From assembly GCF_001625695.1 (NCBI RefSeq), contig NZ_AUXY01000080.1:124001-188000 (forward strand): DNA of 64,000 nt, in the 5' to 3' direction. The stretch comes from Pseudoalteromonas luteoviolacea H33-S (GTDB taxonomy: Bacteria > Pseudomonadota > Gammaproteobacteria > Enterobacterales > Alteromonadaceae). Made by a program: the position numbers and the translations under genes. Positions within the stretch are counted from its first letter, which is position 1. Every line of letters begins with the position of its first letter. Under the pieces are notes generated by a model, which worked only from the letters and a program-made list of their open reading frames with translations, made no database searches and was not told where the DNA came from. Positions 42,671-51,186 of the stretch are shown piece after piece.

Positions 42671-45097
42671 CTACTTGTCATTGAGAATATGTTGCAGCAC
42701 ACCAAACAGCGCTCTCATGTCGATGGGCTTTCCTACATGAGATACAAAGCCCTGTGCAAGATACCTTTGCACATCACTCTTCATCACGTTCGCCGTTAAG
42801 GCAACTATAGGTAAGTTTGGCTGCTGCGTATTGATGACTGTTTGCGCTTCGATACCGTCCATTTCTGGCATGTGAATATCCATTAAAACCAAATCAAACT
42901 CACCTTTTTGGCAAGCGTCAATTGCTAATTTTCCATTTTCTACAATGACTAACTCTGCTTGTGTTTCTTTGAGCATCACTTTAACCAGCATCTGGTTAAT
43001 TTTATTATCCTCTGCAATTAACACTTTTCTTCCTTTTAAATCTGGAGGTGATAGCGATTTACAGGGTAATGAGCTAGGTATTTGACTCGTTTTTTCAAGT
43101 GGCAGTACAACTCGGATATTGGTGCCTTTAGCTTGTTCACTCTTTAATTTTATTTCTCCTCCCATCAGTCGCACTAAGCTTGTGGTGATAGACATACCTA
43201 AACCAGTCCCACCGTATTTTCTTGTTGTCGATGTATCCGCTTGTGAAAACCGGTCAAATATACTGCTTTGCACCTCCTTACTCATGCCAATCCCTGTATC
43301 ATCTATATTCAGGACAACAGCTGGATTGTGTTCATACTTTCCGTTCATCACGCTTATTTTTACTGACCCTTCATCCGTGAACTTAACAGCATTGGACGCC
43401 AAGTTTAGAATTATCTGCTTAACCCTCACCAAATCCCCGAGCCACCTGTCATCAAACTCCTCATCGATTGCGACATTAAAATCAATACCTTTTTTGCTGA
43501 TCAACCCATCCAAGTCATACTTGACCGACTCGACAATATCTGCGAATGAAATAGGTGCGTTTTCTAGTTCCAGCTTATTCGACTCAATTTTTGAATAATC
43601 CAGGATATCATTGATAATTGTCAGCAAGCTTTGCGCTGAAAATGAAGCATTAGCAAGTGTTTTTCTATAGTCAGAATTTAAATCTGCACCTTGAAGTAAC
43701 TGCAAACCGCCTAAAATCGCATTCATGGGTGTACGTATTTCATGGCTCATATTGGCAAGAAAATCACTCTTGGCCTTAACTGAGTTTTCTGCAGCTAGCT
43801 TTGCTGCTGCGAGTTTTTCTATCACAGCTACCTTATCCGTGACATCATAGTTTACTCCAATGACTTTGACTGGTTTGCCAGACTCGTCTTTGAGCACTTC
43901 CGCACTCGCTTTCATGGTCCTTATATTGCCATTTGGATGCACAACTCTAAACTCAGGCTCATAAACACCTTCACCTTTCACTGCCGCCTCTAATTTTGAG
44001 CGCGCATATTCAAGGTCTTGTGGGTGAACACTATTTTCCCAAGCTTCATAAACGCCTGAGAACTGCCCTTGGGAAACGCCATACAGCTTAAACATCCAAT
44101 CATCCCAAATTAACTCATTGGAAATAAGATCCCACTCCCAAACCCCAATCTCTGCAGAGTCGTTAGCAAGCTGCATTCGAATAGCGAATGAATCCGCCTC
44201 TTCTTTTGCCCTTTGCATTTGCGCCTCAACCTTCTTTTGCTGCGTCGTGTCTTGAACAACAGACCAGATAAAATCCTCATCATCACTGTCGGTAATTTTT
44301 ATCCCTGACAATAGCACCGGAAATACATTTCCTGATTTATGAATATATTCTTTAGCATAAGGACCGTAGCGCCCTTTCATCTTTAAATCATCGAGCTGTT
44401 TATATTCTTGTTGTTCATACTTTTTCGGCGTCAGTTGCCAGTAATCCATTTGATTTAGTTCCTCCACGGAGTAACCCGTAATGTTACTGAATTCCTGATT
44501 TACATAGTCAAAACTGCCATCTTTCATAAAGTTTATGGCAATGCCTACTGGCGCCAAATTTACAAAATGCTCGAATTTTTCTTTTTCCCTTTGATATGCT
44601 TTTTTGTACCGTTTGATATCAGAATGGGCAGCATCAAGCTTTTGTTGGACCTGCACAATTTCACTAATATCTCGACCAATCGCCAGAATAAGGTCCTCAC
44701 CATTGAACTTCACTGCCGTGAGAGATACTAAGCATGGGAATGTTGAGCCATCTGGGCGAGAATGGGTCCATTGAAATAATTGCGCGCCTTCATTTTGAGT
44801 TTTACCGATATAGTGGTTAGCTAAGTGTTCAGATGATTGGCCGCAGGGCTGGTGTATGGGTGAAATATCAGCTGGTGTCAGTTGTAAAAACGCGTGTTGG
44901 CTTCTAATGCCATGCATTTCGATCGCCGCGTCGTTACACTCTACGAATTTTCCTGAATTTAAATTGATAATTGAAAGTGCATCGCCAGATACATCAAACA
45001 GCTTTTTATATTTGTCGCGCTCAAACTTAACTTGCTCTAGCTCTTCTCTCAAGCCTTCAAGTTCACTTTCCAAATCTGTATAAGTTTTTCCAGACAT
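42671..45097 (-). CDS. hybrid sensor kinase (PAS-PAS-PAS-HisKA-HATPase-REC)
   Basis: An 808-aa cytosolic hybrid kinase without membrane segments. Order: coiled coil (LESELEGLREELEQVKFERDKY), PAS1 (FDVSGDALSIINLNSGKFVECND), PAS2 (FVNLAPVGIAINFMKDGSFDYVN), PAS3 with PAC (IGVWEWDLISNELIWDDWM), HisKA (FLANMSHEIRTPMNAILGG), HATPase (DDTGIGM, GGTGLGMSI), REC (LIAEDNKINQML, LVLMDIHMPEMDG). GGAGC precedes the chosen ATG; the in-frame ATG at 45139 is further upstream without one. The next gene upstream is a second kinase. Confidence 0.9.
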   Translation of the reverse strand: MSGKTYTDLESELEGLREELEQVKFERDKYKKLFDVSGDALSIINLNSGKFVECNDAAIEMHGIRSQHAFLQLTPADISPIHQPCGQSSEHLANHYIGKTQNEGAQLFQWTHSRPDGSTFPCLVSLTAVKFNGEDLILAIGRDISEIVQVQQKLDAAHSDIKRYKKAYQREKEKFEHFVNLAPVGIAINFMKDGSFDYVNQEFSNITGYSVEELNQMDYWQLTPKKYEQQEYKQLDDLKMKGRYGPYAKEYIHKSGNVFPVLLSGIKITDSDDEDFIWSVVQDTTQQKKVEAQMQRAKEEADSFAIRMQLANDSAEIGVWEWDLISNELIWDDWMFKLYGVSQGQFSGVYEAWENSVHPQDLEYARSKLEAAVKGEGVYEPEFRVVHPNGNIRTMKASAEVLKDESGKPVKVIGVNYDVTDKVAVIEKLAAAKLAAENSVKAKSDFLANMSHEIRTPMNAILGGLQLLQGADLNSDYRKTLANASFSAQSLLTIINDILDYSKIESNKLELENAPISFADIVESVKYDLDGLISKKGIDFNVAIDEEFDDRWLGDLVRVKQIILNLASNAVKFTDEGSVKISVMNGKYEHNPAVVLNIDDTGIGMSKEVQSSIFDRFSQADTSTTRKYGGTGLGMSITTSLVRLMGGEIKLKSEQAKGTNIRVVLPLEKTSQIPSSLPCKSLSPPDLKGRKVLIAEDNKINQMLVKVMLKETQAELVIVENGKLAIDACQKGEFDLVLMDIHMPEMDGIEAQTVINTQQPNLPIVALTANVMKSDVQRYLAQGFVSHVGKPIDMRALFGVLQHILNDK

Positions 45098-45218
45098 ATC
45101 AGCTCCAGATATGCAGCGGCCATGTAAGTTTCCATCCACCTGCTATAAATATAGAAAGAAATAAGATTAAATACACCCGAAAACCAAAGCTTCAAAGTGT
45201 ATTGTAAGAAGGAAAAAC

Positions 45219-46547
45219 TTAACTGCTTGTATTATGAGGCAGTCGAACTTCAAAACAGCTACCAACACCTAACTGCGATGTCGCGATAAGCTCAGCACCT
45301 TGATTTTGTACCATCATTAACGCGATGGTTAAACCCAGCCCCACATTTGCTCCAACGGGTTTAGTTGTGTAAAAAGGATCAAAAATTTGGTTCAGCTTTT
45401 GCTCAGGGATCCCTGCCCCCTTATCCTCAAAGTAGACACTCATTGACTGCTCATGATTTCGTATGCTTATTTTTATGTCACAAAGTGCAGAGCCTGATTC
45501 CTTCGCATTTAAATATAAACTTTTGAACACTTGTAATAATTGCTCACGACAGCAACTTAATTTGGGTAGCGGCTCATGCTTATTTTCAAATACGACTTGG
45601 CTATGTATTTCAGCACTGAAGCTCGTAACAATTTCATGTAAGTCATAAAGGTTAGCCTGCTCATCTGAAATACCATTAAAAACCGACAAGGCAGCCACAA
45701 TGCGCTCAATTCTATTTAAATCAACAGCATTGTCTTCAAGTAATTCAAAAATGTCTTTAAAGTCATTGTCCAAATCTTCATCATGAGTCACATCTACTTT
45801 ATTCAATACCGCATTAATGTAATCTTGCAGCACTGAAAAATTACACTTTAACGCCCCAAGCGGATTATTAATCTCATGGGCCATTCCTGCGGCTAAGTAG
45901 CCTATTGAGGCCATTTTCTCTGATTGAAGCAAAGATGCCTGCTGAGCTAAGATTTGATCTTTTGCTGCTTGTAGTGAGGTATTTACACTTAGTAACTCCG
46001 CAGTTCGCTCAGCGACCTTAACTTCTAAATTCTCATTTAGGTCTTTTAAAGCACTCGCCAATTCTGACTGCTTCTTAATATCTTGAAAAGCTCTCAGCGC
46101 ACTGGTCATCGTTATGTATAAACGGGACTTTGTTAGGTCAACTTTGTTTTTATAGTCGTTAATATCATATTTAAGCATCACCTCATGTTCAGGTATGGTG
46201 CTAGGCTGGCCAGTTCTTAATATTATCCTTACATCATGATCGTTCAATTCATTTCGGATGTGATGAACACATTCAAGCCCAGCCTGATCCGTCTCCATAA
46301 TTACATCTAGCAAGATCACGCTGATATCTTGCTCTGACTGCATACATTCTATCGCTTGTGCTTTTGAATAGGCATGTAAAAAGGACAAGCCTCGATCTTG
46401 ATAACTGAACTTTGATAAGGCCATTTTTGTCACTTCGTGCACTTCAGGCTCATCATCAACGACGAGCACTTTCCACGGAGGACGTTGTGGTTTTTGTTGT
46501 GCTTGCGAAGACTCGCTTGCTAGAAAAGAAAATGTGGAATTTGGCAT
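45219..46547 (-). CDS. REC-histidine kinase protein
   Basis: A 442-aa soluble protein with the receiver first: KVLVVDDEPEVHEVTKMAL, phospho-site VILLDVIMETDQAGLE and LRTGQPSTIPEHEVMLKYDINDYKNK. A coiled coil follows, then the kinase core AAGMAHEINNPLGALKCNF and FEDKGAGIPEQKLNQIFDPF with GLGLTIALMMV. ATG 46547 is preferred over an in-frame TTG at 46556. It lies 121 bp upstream of the hybrid kinase, so the two may form one phosphorelay. Input signal unknown. Confidence 0.88.
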   Translation of the reverse strand: MPNSTFSFLASESSQAQQKPQRPPWKVLVVDDEPEVHEVTKMALSKFSYQDRGLSFLHAYSKAQAIECMQSEQDISVILLDVIMETDQAGLECVHHIRNELNDHDVRIILRTGQPSTIPEHEVMLKYDINDYKNKVDLTKSRLYITMTSALRAFQDIKKQSELASALKDLNENLEVKVAERTAELLSVNTSLQAAKDQILAQQASLLQSEKMASIGYLAAGMAHEINNPLGALKCNFSVLQDYINAVLNKVDVTHDEDLDNDFKDIFELLEDNAVDLNRIERIVAALSVFNGISDEQANLYDLHEIVTSFSAEIHSQVVFENKHEPLPKLSCCREQLLQVFKSLYLNAKESGSALCDIKISIRNHEQSMSVYFEDKGAGIPEQKLNQIFDPFYTTKPVGANVGLGLTIALMMVQNQGAELIATSQLGVGSCFEVRLPHNTSS

Positions 46548-46599
46548 GGCTACCAATTATAAGTGTTGATAGCCTTAAGCATGGCAAAAAGCGTTAAAT

Positions 46600-47181
46600 T
46601 TACAACCTATTAAGCTCAGTTTTGTAGTGTTTTCTACACACAGATACATACCGATCGTTGCCGCCAATTTCTACTTGATCACCATCGGCAATGGCATTGC
46701 CCTGTTCGTCTAACCGCAATACGTGATTCGCTTTGCGGCCACAGTGACATACCGTTTTAAGTTCTATCAATTTGTCAGCCCATGCCAATAAGTATTGCGC
46801 ACCTTCAAATAGCTCACCTCTAAAGTCAGTTCTGAGCCCATAGCACAACACTGGGACGCCCAACATATCAACGACATCTGTTAATTCAGAGACTTGCTCT
46901 TTTGATAGAAACTGACTTTCATCTACTAGAATACAATCAAGTTTGTTTTTTTCGTGCTCAAGCTTTACTAATTCAAACACATTTGTAGCTGGTTCGAAGG
47001 TGCTCGCATCGGCCTCAAGGCCAATACGAGAAGCAACTTTTCCAACACCTGAGCGATTGTCTATGGCAGCGGTTAAAATAAATGGTGTCATACCGCGTTC
47101 ACGGTAATTAAATGCTGATTGCAATAACGTAGTCGATTTACCCGCATTCATTGCCGAGTAATAAAAATAAAGTTGTGCCAT
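46600..47181 (-). CDS. tdk: thymidine kinase
   Basis: ATP-dependent phosphorylation of thymidine to TMP. The 193-aa length is typical of the type II enzyme. P-loop FYYSAMNAGKSTTLL, Walker B CILVDESQFL, the substrate-loop ADKLIELKTVCHCG, zinc ligands CHCGRKA and VCRKHY. It completes the pyrimidine-salvage capacity seen with udp and cdd. Confidence 0.96.
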   Translation of the reverse strand: MAQLYFYYSAMNAGKSTTLLQSAFNYRERGMTPFILTAAIDNRSGVGKVASRIGLEADASTFEPATNVFELVKLEHEKNKLDCILVDESQFLSKEQVSELTDVVDMLGVPVLCYGLRTDFRGELFEGAQYLLAWADKLIELKTVCHCGRKANHVLRLDEQGNAIADGDQVEIGGNDRYVSVCRKHYKTELNRL

Positions 47182-47244
47182 AGTTGCAAGTGTCTGATTT
47201 CAAGTGCACGTAAGTCTACAGAAACTTGACTGAGCTGACCACAA

Positions 47245-48030
47245 TCAATATCGAGGAATCTTATGATTCACTGGGTTATTTACATAATCTAAGTAATATT
47301 CATGTAAGGGCATGGCGCCTAGCCCCTCCCATAAAGCACGGGAGACCTCTGGGTTTTGCTTCAAGAAATCTTTTGACAGAGCTAAATACCCATAACTTAT
47401 ATCGACCGGTGGAAACACTGGCTCAAGTAAATCACTATATGGAAAGCCAGAGATCTGTTCATCGTAAATTTGGCATAAGCCCAGCGCACCATCTACTAAG
47501 CCCTTCAAAACAAGTTGATAGGCATCATCTTGAGAGTCTGTTTGAATCACACGATACAAGTCTTGTTGGAGTGATTTTAACACTGCATAACCACGCGGCA
47601 CCGCGAGGCTAATTGGAAAATTGTTGTTTGCGACGTCTTGACCTAAGCCTTGCTTACCGACTAAGCAAGTACCTAACATGCTAATCGCTAATGTTTCATC
47701 CACCTTGCCCAGTTCATTTATGGGAAAATTCAAAAAAGTAGATCGTTCAGCGCGATAAGACGCAACCACAGCATCCACTTTGTTTTTTTGAACTTCTTTC
47801 AAACATCGCTGCCAAGGCTTACGAACAAATTTAAACTTTACATTACGTACCTTGTTCTCTAGCCCGCGCAAAATCTCAATGGTCGCACCCGGGCGGTAGT
47901 TGGGTACTTCAAAACCGCTACCAAGAAAAAACGGAGGGATGTTTTTATCTTCATAACACAGGGTCATGAAGGTGGTTGCATGTGATAATGAGGACCATGA
48001 TATGAAAAGAAAAAATGCTAAAAAACGCAT
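47245..48030 (-). CDS. periplasmic solute-binding-like protein
   Basis: A 261-aa protein with signal peptide RFLAFFLFISWSSLSHA. The mature part TTFMTLCYEDKNIPPFFLG, the YRPGATIEILRGLENKVRN helix and VRKPWQRCLKEVQKNKVDAVVAS are typical of small amino-acid-type binding proteins. ATG 48030 begins directly at the signal peptide; an in-frame start at 48081 would add 17 residues before it. No transport partner is nearby. Ligand unknown. Confidence 0.75.
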   Translation of the reverse strand: MRFLAFFLFISWSSLSHATTFMTLCYEDKNIPPFFLGSGFEVPNYRPGATIEILRGLENKVRNVKFKFVRKPWQRCLKEVQKNKVDAVVASYRAERSTFLNFPINELGKVDETLAISMLGTCLVGKQGLGQDVANNNFPISLAVPRGYAVLKSLQQDLYRVIQTDSQDDAYQLVLKGLVDGALGLCQIYDEQISGFPYSDLLEPVFPPVDISYGYLALSKDFLKQNPEVSRALWEGLGAMPLHEYYLDYVNNPVNHKIPRY

Positions 48031-48159
48031 ATGGCTCGCAACTAGTTGAAGAGTTAAGTAATGCACAGGCATGCCTGACACTCTTTATACTATAGCCTAC
48101 TCGTAGCGCTCTGCCTTTGGTTCAGGAGATTGGTCTTGTATTTATGAGTATATAAACAA

Positions 48160-48186
48160 GTGCCTTGAGTAAAACGCTCAAGGCAC
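48160..48186 (-). terminator. hairpin downstream of sodA
   Basis: GTGCCTTGAG (48160-48169) and CTCAAGGCAC (48177-48186) form a perfect 10-bp stem, 17 bp past the sodA stop. The minus-strand tail TTGTTTATAT is T-rich but not a pure run. Confidence 0.65.
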
Positions 48187-48203
48187 AGAAAACTGAAGCT
48201 TAA

Positions 48204-48812
48204 TTACTTCGCGTCTAAATAACGCTTTTCAACTTCTGCCCAGTTAATAACATTGTAAAACGCCGCGATGTATTCAGGACGACGATTTTGATACTTAAGG
48301 TAATATGCATGTTCCCACACATCCAAACCTAAAATTGGTGTCTGATTGCTCATAAGTGGGCTATCTTGGTTTAGTGAGCTTGTCACTTTCAACGCACCAT
48401 CAGCGTCAACAACTAACCACGCCCAGCCGCTACCAAAACGACTGACTGCAGCGGCTGTGAATAGCTCCTTGAACGCATCAAAACTACCAAACGTGTCTGC
48501 AATTGCTTTAGACAACTCACCTTCGTGTAATTCACCACCATCTGGAGACATAATAGTCCAGAATAGGCTGTGGTTATGGTGACCGCCAACATGGTCTCTT
48601 ACAGCACCTTTAAGGTTTTCAGGTAGTGATTCAATGTTTACAAGTAAGTCTTCAACACCACGGTCGGCAAACTCTGTGCCTTCTAAAGCCGCATTCGCTT
48701 TATTGACATAAGTCTGGTGGTGAAGTGTATGGTGAATTTCCATTGTTCTTGTATCAATATGCGGCTCTAGCGCATCATACGCGTACGGTAGTTGTGGCAA
48801 TGTAAAAGCCAT
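48204..48812 (-). CDS. sodA: superoxide dismutase, manganese type
   Basis: Disproportionation of superoxide to peroxide and oxygen in the cytoplasm. The 202-aa protein has ligands H27 (MEIHHTLHHQTY), H81 (GGHHNHSLFW), D164 and H168 (GLDVWEHAYYLKY). The active-site glutamine lies at Q149 (LNQDSPLM) and the GGH block replaces the AAQ of iron enzymes, so it is the Mn type. TGAGGA lies before the ATG. It follows the 48831 gene by 18 bp and is probably co-transcribed with it. Confidence 0.95.
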   Translation of the reverse strand: MAFTLPQLPYAYDALEPHIDTRTMEIHHTLHHQTYVNKANAALEGTEFADRGVEDLLVNIESLPENLKGAVRDHVGGHHNHSLFWTIMSPDGGELHEGELSKAIADTFGSFDAFKELFTAAAVSRFGSGWAWLVVDADGALKVTSSLNQDSPLMSNQTPILGLDVWEHAYYLKYQNRRPEYIAAFYNVINWAEVEKRYLDAK

Positions 48813-48830
48813 GATTTTTCCTCATTTACT

Positions 48831-49337
48831 TTAGTGGACGATATGTGGACGGTTAAAGCCACCTTCCATTGCCATGTTAACTTGTTCAATTAACTCAGGA
48901 AGATGGGGGTGACAGGACGCAAAGTTAATCAACTCCTGCCGTGTTTTATGTAAGTGGTGGCAAGCAATCTCAACGATTTCAATTGACGCGTTTTCGACTA
49001 AATGAAGAATTGCAGTATGTACTTCTATCAACTGCTGGCACGCTCGCTCAGGCTTAGACAATGCTAAAAAGCAGTCAGCTAAATTATGAGCCGCAACGAC
49101 TAGGGCTGGGCAGCAATGCTCTATTGCCGTTAATTGCTCATCACTTGCTTCACTTTTTACAAAGCGTTCAAGTAAATGACCTGCCAGATTTAAAGCACTT
49201 TGATATTTGTCTCTGGCTGAATCAAATTGGCCATGCTGAAAAGCGTGGTTGCCCGTTTTTATTGCATATTGCCATGGTGCTAAGGCGTACTCCAAAGGAG
49301 TATCAATTGAAGATTCTGGTTGCTCAATTAGGGCCAT
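48831..49337 (-). CDS. TPR-like partner gene of sodA
   Basis: A 168-aa soluble helical protein. It has a TPR-like repeat (NHAFQHGQFDSARDKYQSALNLA) and VVAAHNLADCFLALSKPERACQQLIEVHTAIL. The ATG at 49337 has AAGGGGAG 5 nt before; the in-frame TTG at 49370 would add 11 residues. The position just before sodA resembles that of OrfX in the fumC-orfX-sodA unit of Pseudomonas, but homology is not shown. Role unknown. Confidence 0.7.
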   Translation of the reverse strand: MALIEQPESSIDTPLEYALAPWQYAIKTGNHAFQHGQFDSARDKYQSALNLAGHLLERFVKSEASDEQLTAIEHCCPALVVAAHNLADCFLALSKPERACQQLIEVHTAILHLVENASIEIVEIACHHLHKTRQELINFASCHPHLPELIEQVNMAMEGGFNRPHIVH

Positions 49338-49369
49338 TACGCTCCCCTTAGATTGCTTTACACCTGACA

Positions 49370-49399
49370 ACTATAAACAAAACCAACACCTTAATGCAA
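49370..49399 (-). promoter_or_regulatory. predicted promoter of the 48831 gene and sodA
   Basis: On the minus strand: TTGCAT (49394-49399), an 18-nt spacer and TATAGT (49370-49375). The -35 matches the consensus poorly (three of six), the -10 well (five of six). The -35 lies inside the inverted repeat at 49392-49418. Confidence 0.4.
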
Positions 49400-49418
49400 A
49401 TTGTTTTTATTTGCATTA
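49392..49418. promoter_or_regulatory. 10-bp inverted repeat over the sodA-operon -35
   Basis: TAATGCAAAT (49392-49401) and ATTTGCATTA (49409-49418) are perfect arms with a 7-nt spacer. It overlaps the predicted -35 of the divergent operon, so a bound regulator would block it. It may be Fur-like or belong to another metal or redox regulator. Confidence 0.45.
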
Positions 49419-49522
49419 TTACCATGATTTAATCGTGGTTATTGCTTTATTTACAGCTCGCATCACACTTCGTCGATTAGGTTGTATAAATTACAACCAG
49501 AGTTAAAAGCATAAAAGACAAC

Positions 49523-49541
49523 GATAATGAGAATAAGAATC
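49523..49541. promoter_or_regulatory. Fur-like box upstream of bfr
   Basis: GATAATGAGAATAAGAATC matches the 19-bp Fur consensus at 15 of 19 positions. It is centred about 77 bp before the predicted bfr start of transcription, well upstream of the -35, an arrangement compatible with activation rather than simple blocking. Confidence 0.55.
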
Positions 49542-49574
49542 AATTGTTAAACCTATGATTTTAAAGGATTTTTA

Positions 49575-49602
49575 TTGACAAGTAAGTACATATAGATAGA
49601 AT
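49575..49602 (+). promoter_or_regulatory. predicted sigma-70 promoter of the bfr genes
   Basis: TTGACA (49575-49580), a 16-nt spacer and TAGAAT (49597-49602) match at six of six and five of six positions. Transcription would begin near 49609, leaving a leader of about 25 nt. Confidence 0.6.
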
Positions 49603-49634
49603 ACTCTTCATAGTCAGAGTTTGAGGAACATCCT

Positions 49635-50105
49635 ATGAAGGGTAAACAAAAAATCATCGATGCATTTAACGCACTACTGGCAAATGAACTAGCTGCAATT
49701 GACCAGTATTTCATTCACTCTCGTATGTACGAAGACATGGGTCTTGATAAATTGTATGAGCGTTTGAACCACGAAATGGAAGAAGAAACAACGCACGCTG
49801 ATTGGCTAATTAAGCGCATTTTATTCCTAGAAGGCGTGCCAAACATGACCAAACGTCGTGATTTATTAATCGGTCAAGATGTAAAATCGATGATGGAAAA
49901 CGACCTGACACTTGAGCTTGAAGTGGTTGCATGTGTTAAAGACGCAATCAAAGCCTGCGAAGAAGAGCAGGATTATCAATCTCGTGCAGTACTTGAAAAG
50001 CTACTATTCGACACTGAAGAAGACCACGTTTACTGGCTTGAACAGCAAATCGGTCTAATTGATAAGATCGGTATTCAAAACTACCTACAGTCTCAACTTG
50101 CATAG
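49635..50105 (+). CDS. bfr: bacterioferritin, ferroxidase-competent subunit
   Basis: Iron-storage subunit of the 24-mer cage. In the 156-aa protein all six ferroxidase ligands are present: E18 (ANELAAIDQYF), E51 and H54 (EEETTHAD), E94 (LTLELE), E128 and H131 (TEEDHVYWLE; one residue later than in E. coli). The axial heme ligand Met52 is replaced by Thr (ETTH). It resembles the Pseudomonas BfrA/FtnA type. The second subunit gene follows after 12 bp. TTGAGGA lies before the ATG. Confidence 0.95.
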   Translation: MKGKQKIIDAFNALLANELAAIDQYFIHSRMYEDMGLDKLYERLNHEMEEETTHADWLIKRILFLEGVPNMTKRRDLLIGQDVKSMMENDLTLELEVVACVKDAIKACEEEQDYQSRAVLEKLLFDTEEDHVYWLEQQIGLIDKIGIQNYLQSQLA

Positions 50106-50117
50106 GAAGGCTAAAAT

Positions 50118-50582
50118 ATGAAAGGTAATAGAGAAGTTATTGTCGCCCTAAATAAGGTGCTTGCAAACGAGTTGGTTGGTATTAACCAGTATTTTCTTCA
50201 TGCGCGTATGTTTAAAGACTTTGGCTTTATGAAATTAGATAAAGCAGATTACAAAGTATCAATCCAAAAAATGAAAAATGCTGACAGACTTATTGAGCGT
50301 ATTTTATTTTTGGAAGGTCTACCAAACTTACAAGATTTAGGTCGATTAAATATTGGTGAGAATGTGCCAGAAATGATTGCTGCCAACCATGCTTTTGAAG
50401 AAGTCTCTTTAAAAGATTTACAAGCAGCTATCGCTTTGTGTGAAGAAAAGCAAGACTATATCAGCCGTGAAGCTTTGGACAACATCCAAAGCGAGCAAGA
50501 AGAACAAATAGACTGGCTAGAGACACAACAGCAACTACTTAAAACAATGGGACAAGAAAACTACTTACAATCACAAATGTAA
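50118..50582 (+). CDS. bfr: bacterioferritin, heme-binding subunit with degenerate ferroxidase site
   Basis: A 154-aa bacterioferritin close to E. coli Bfr in sequence (RILFLEGLPNLQDLGRLNIGE is nearly the same) and keeping the heme ligand Met52 (QKMKNAD). Of the six ferroxidase residues only E18 and E94 remain: E51 is K, H54 is N, E127 is Q, H130 is Q. It therefore probably contributes heme (electron transfer with Bfd for iron release) but not iron oxidation, and complements the first subunit in a mixed cage. Start preceded by AGGA; operon with the first bfr. Terminator follows. Confidence 0.93.
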   Translation: MKGNREVIVALNKVLANELVGINQYFLHARMFKDFGFMKLDKADYKVSIQKMKNADRLIERILFLEGLPNLQDLGRLNIGENVPEMIAANHAFEEVSLKDLQAAIALCEEKQDYISREALDNIQSEQEEQIDWLETQQQLLKTMGQENYLQSQM

Positions 50583-50595
50583 GTTACACCCATTA

Positions 50596-50625
50596 AAAAA
50601 GGGCGCTTAATTAAGCGCCCTTTTT
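50596..50625. terminator. bidirectional terminator between bfr and bfd
   Basis: A 15-bp arm (50596-50610) directly followed by its reverse complement (50611-50625), with core GGGCGCTTAA and A5/T5 flanks. It serves the plus-strand bfr pair and the minus-strand bfd. Confidence 0.9.
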
Positions 50626-50638
50626 CGTATTTAATTCT

Positions 50639-50833
50639 TTATGCAACTTGCTCGGTCACATCAACGATGTCGATAAGCTTTTCATTCAAAATCTTCTTTG
50701 TGCAATTACAGCATTTGCCGCATTGCGTGCCAACACCTAGCTCTTTACTTAGGTCTCTCATAGAGCGAGCACCGTCATCTATCGTCTGCGCTATTTTTTT
50801 GTCTGTTATTCCGTGGCAGATACAAATATACAT
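50639..50833 (-). CDS. bfd: bacterioferritin-associated ferredoxin
   Basis: A 64-aa [2Fe-2S] protein that docks on bacterioferritin and reduces its heme to release iron. The cluster cysteines C4, C6 (YICICHGIT), C38 and C41 (GTQCGKCCNC) are in place. It is convergent with the bfr pair, across a shared terminator. Weak Fur-like sequences are present upstream, so iron repression is likely, as known for E. coli bfd. Confidence 0.95.
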   Translation of the reverse strand: MYICICHGITDKKIAQTIDDGARSMRDLSKELGVGTQCGKCCNCTKKILNEKLIDIVDVTEQVA

Positions 50834-51146
50834 GAATGAAAACCAATCTCAATTACATCAACTAAAGCTAGTTTAATCTAAACAAAAATAGTTATCAACT
50901 CACTTACGCATAAAAATGAGAATAGTTACTAATAGCATTGATCAATAAAGAGTTTTATTTCATTATTTGGTACATGTATGAATGTATAATTGACATTACC
51001 GCCTAAATTTAAGACAAAAACACCACTATTTTTCTCTCTCCACTCTAATTAAATTACTTTATTACTACTTAAATTGCGGCTTTCACAATAAATCGCATAT
51101 CCATAAATCCTCAGCTTCCATTCACTTTGACAAAAAACACGCAAAA
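50834..51146. other. AT-rich region upstream of bfd
   Basis: This 313-bp region separates bfd from the giant gene's terminator. It contains two partial Fur-type matches (near 50845-50860 and 50917-50935, about 10 of 14 positions each); I see no open reading frame. Confidence 0.4.
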
Positions 51147-51172
51147 AAAAGCCTGCTATTAAGCAGGCTTTT
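51147..51172 (-). terminator. intrinsic terminator of the giant gene
   Basis: AAAAGCCTGCT (51147-51157) and AGCAGGCTTTT (51162-51172) pair, loop 4 nt. On the minus strand the tail is T8. It starts 15 bp past the stop codon. Confidence 0.9.
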
Positions 51173-51186
51173 CGTTTAAAAGTGAT

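Noticed and set aside
48204..48860. sodA as a target of the candidate RyhB-like RNA
   Set aside because: Only a short complement (AUGAG plus flanks) exists at the ribosome-binding site, and the enzyme is the Mn type, which is normally raised rather than silenced when iron is low.
50845..50935. Fur boxes upstream of bfd
   Set aside because: Two partial matches at about 10 of 14 positions are too weak to list as sites, though Fur control of bfd is expected from other bacteria.
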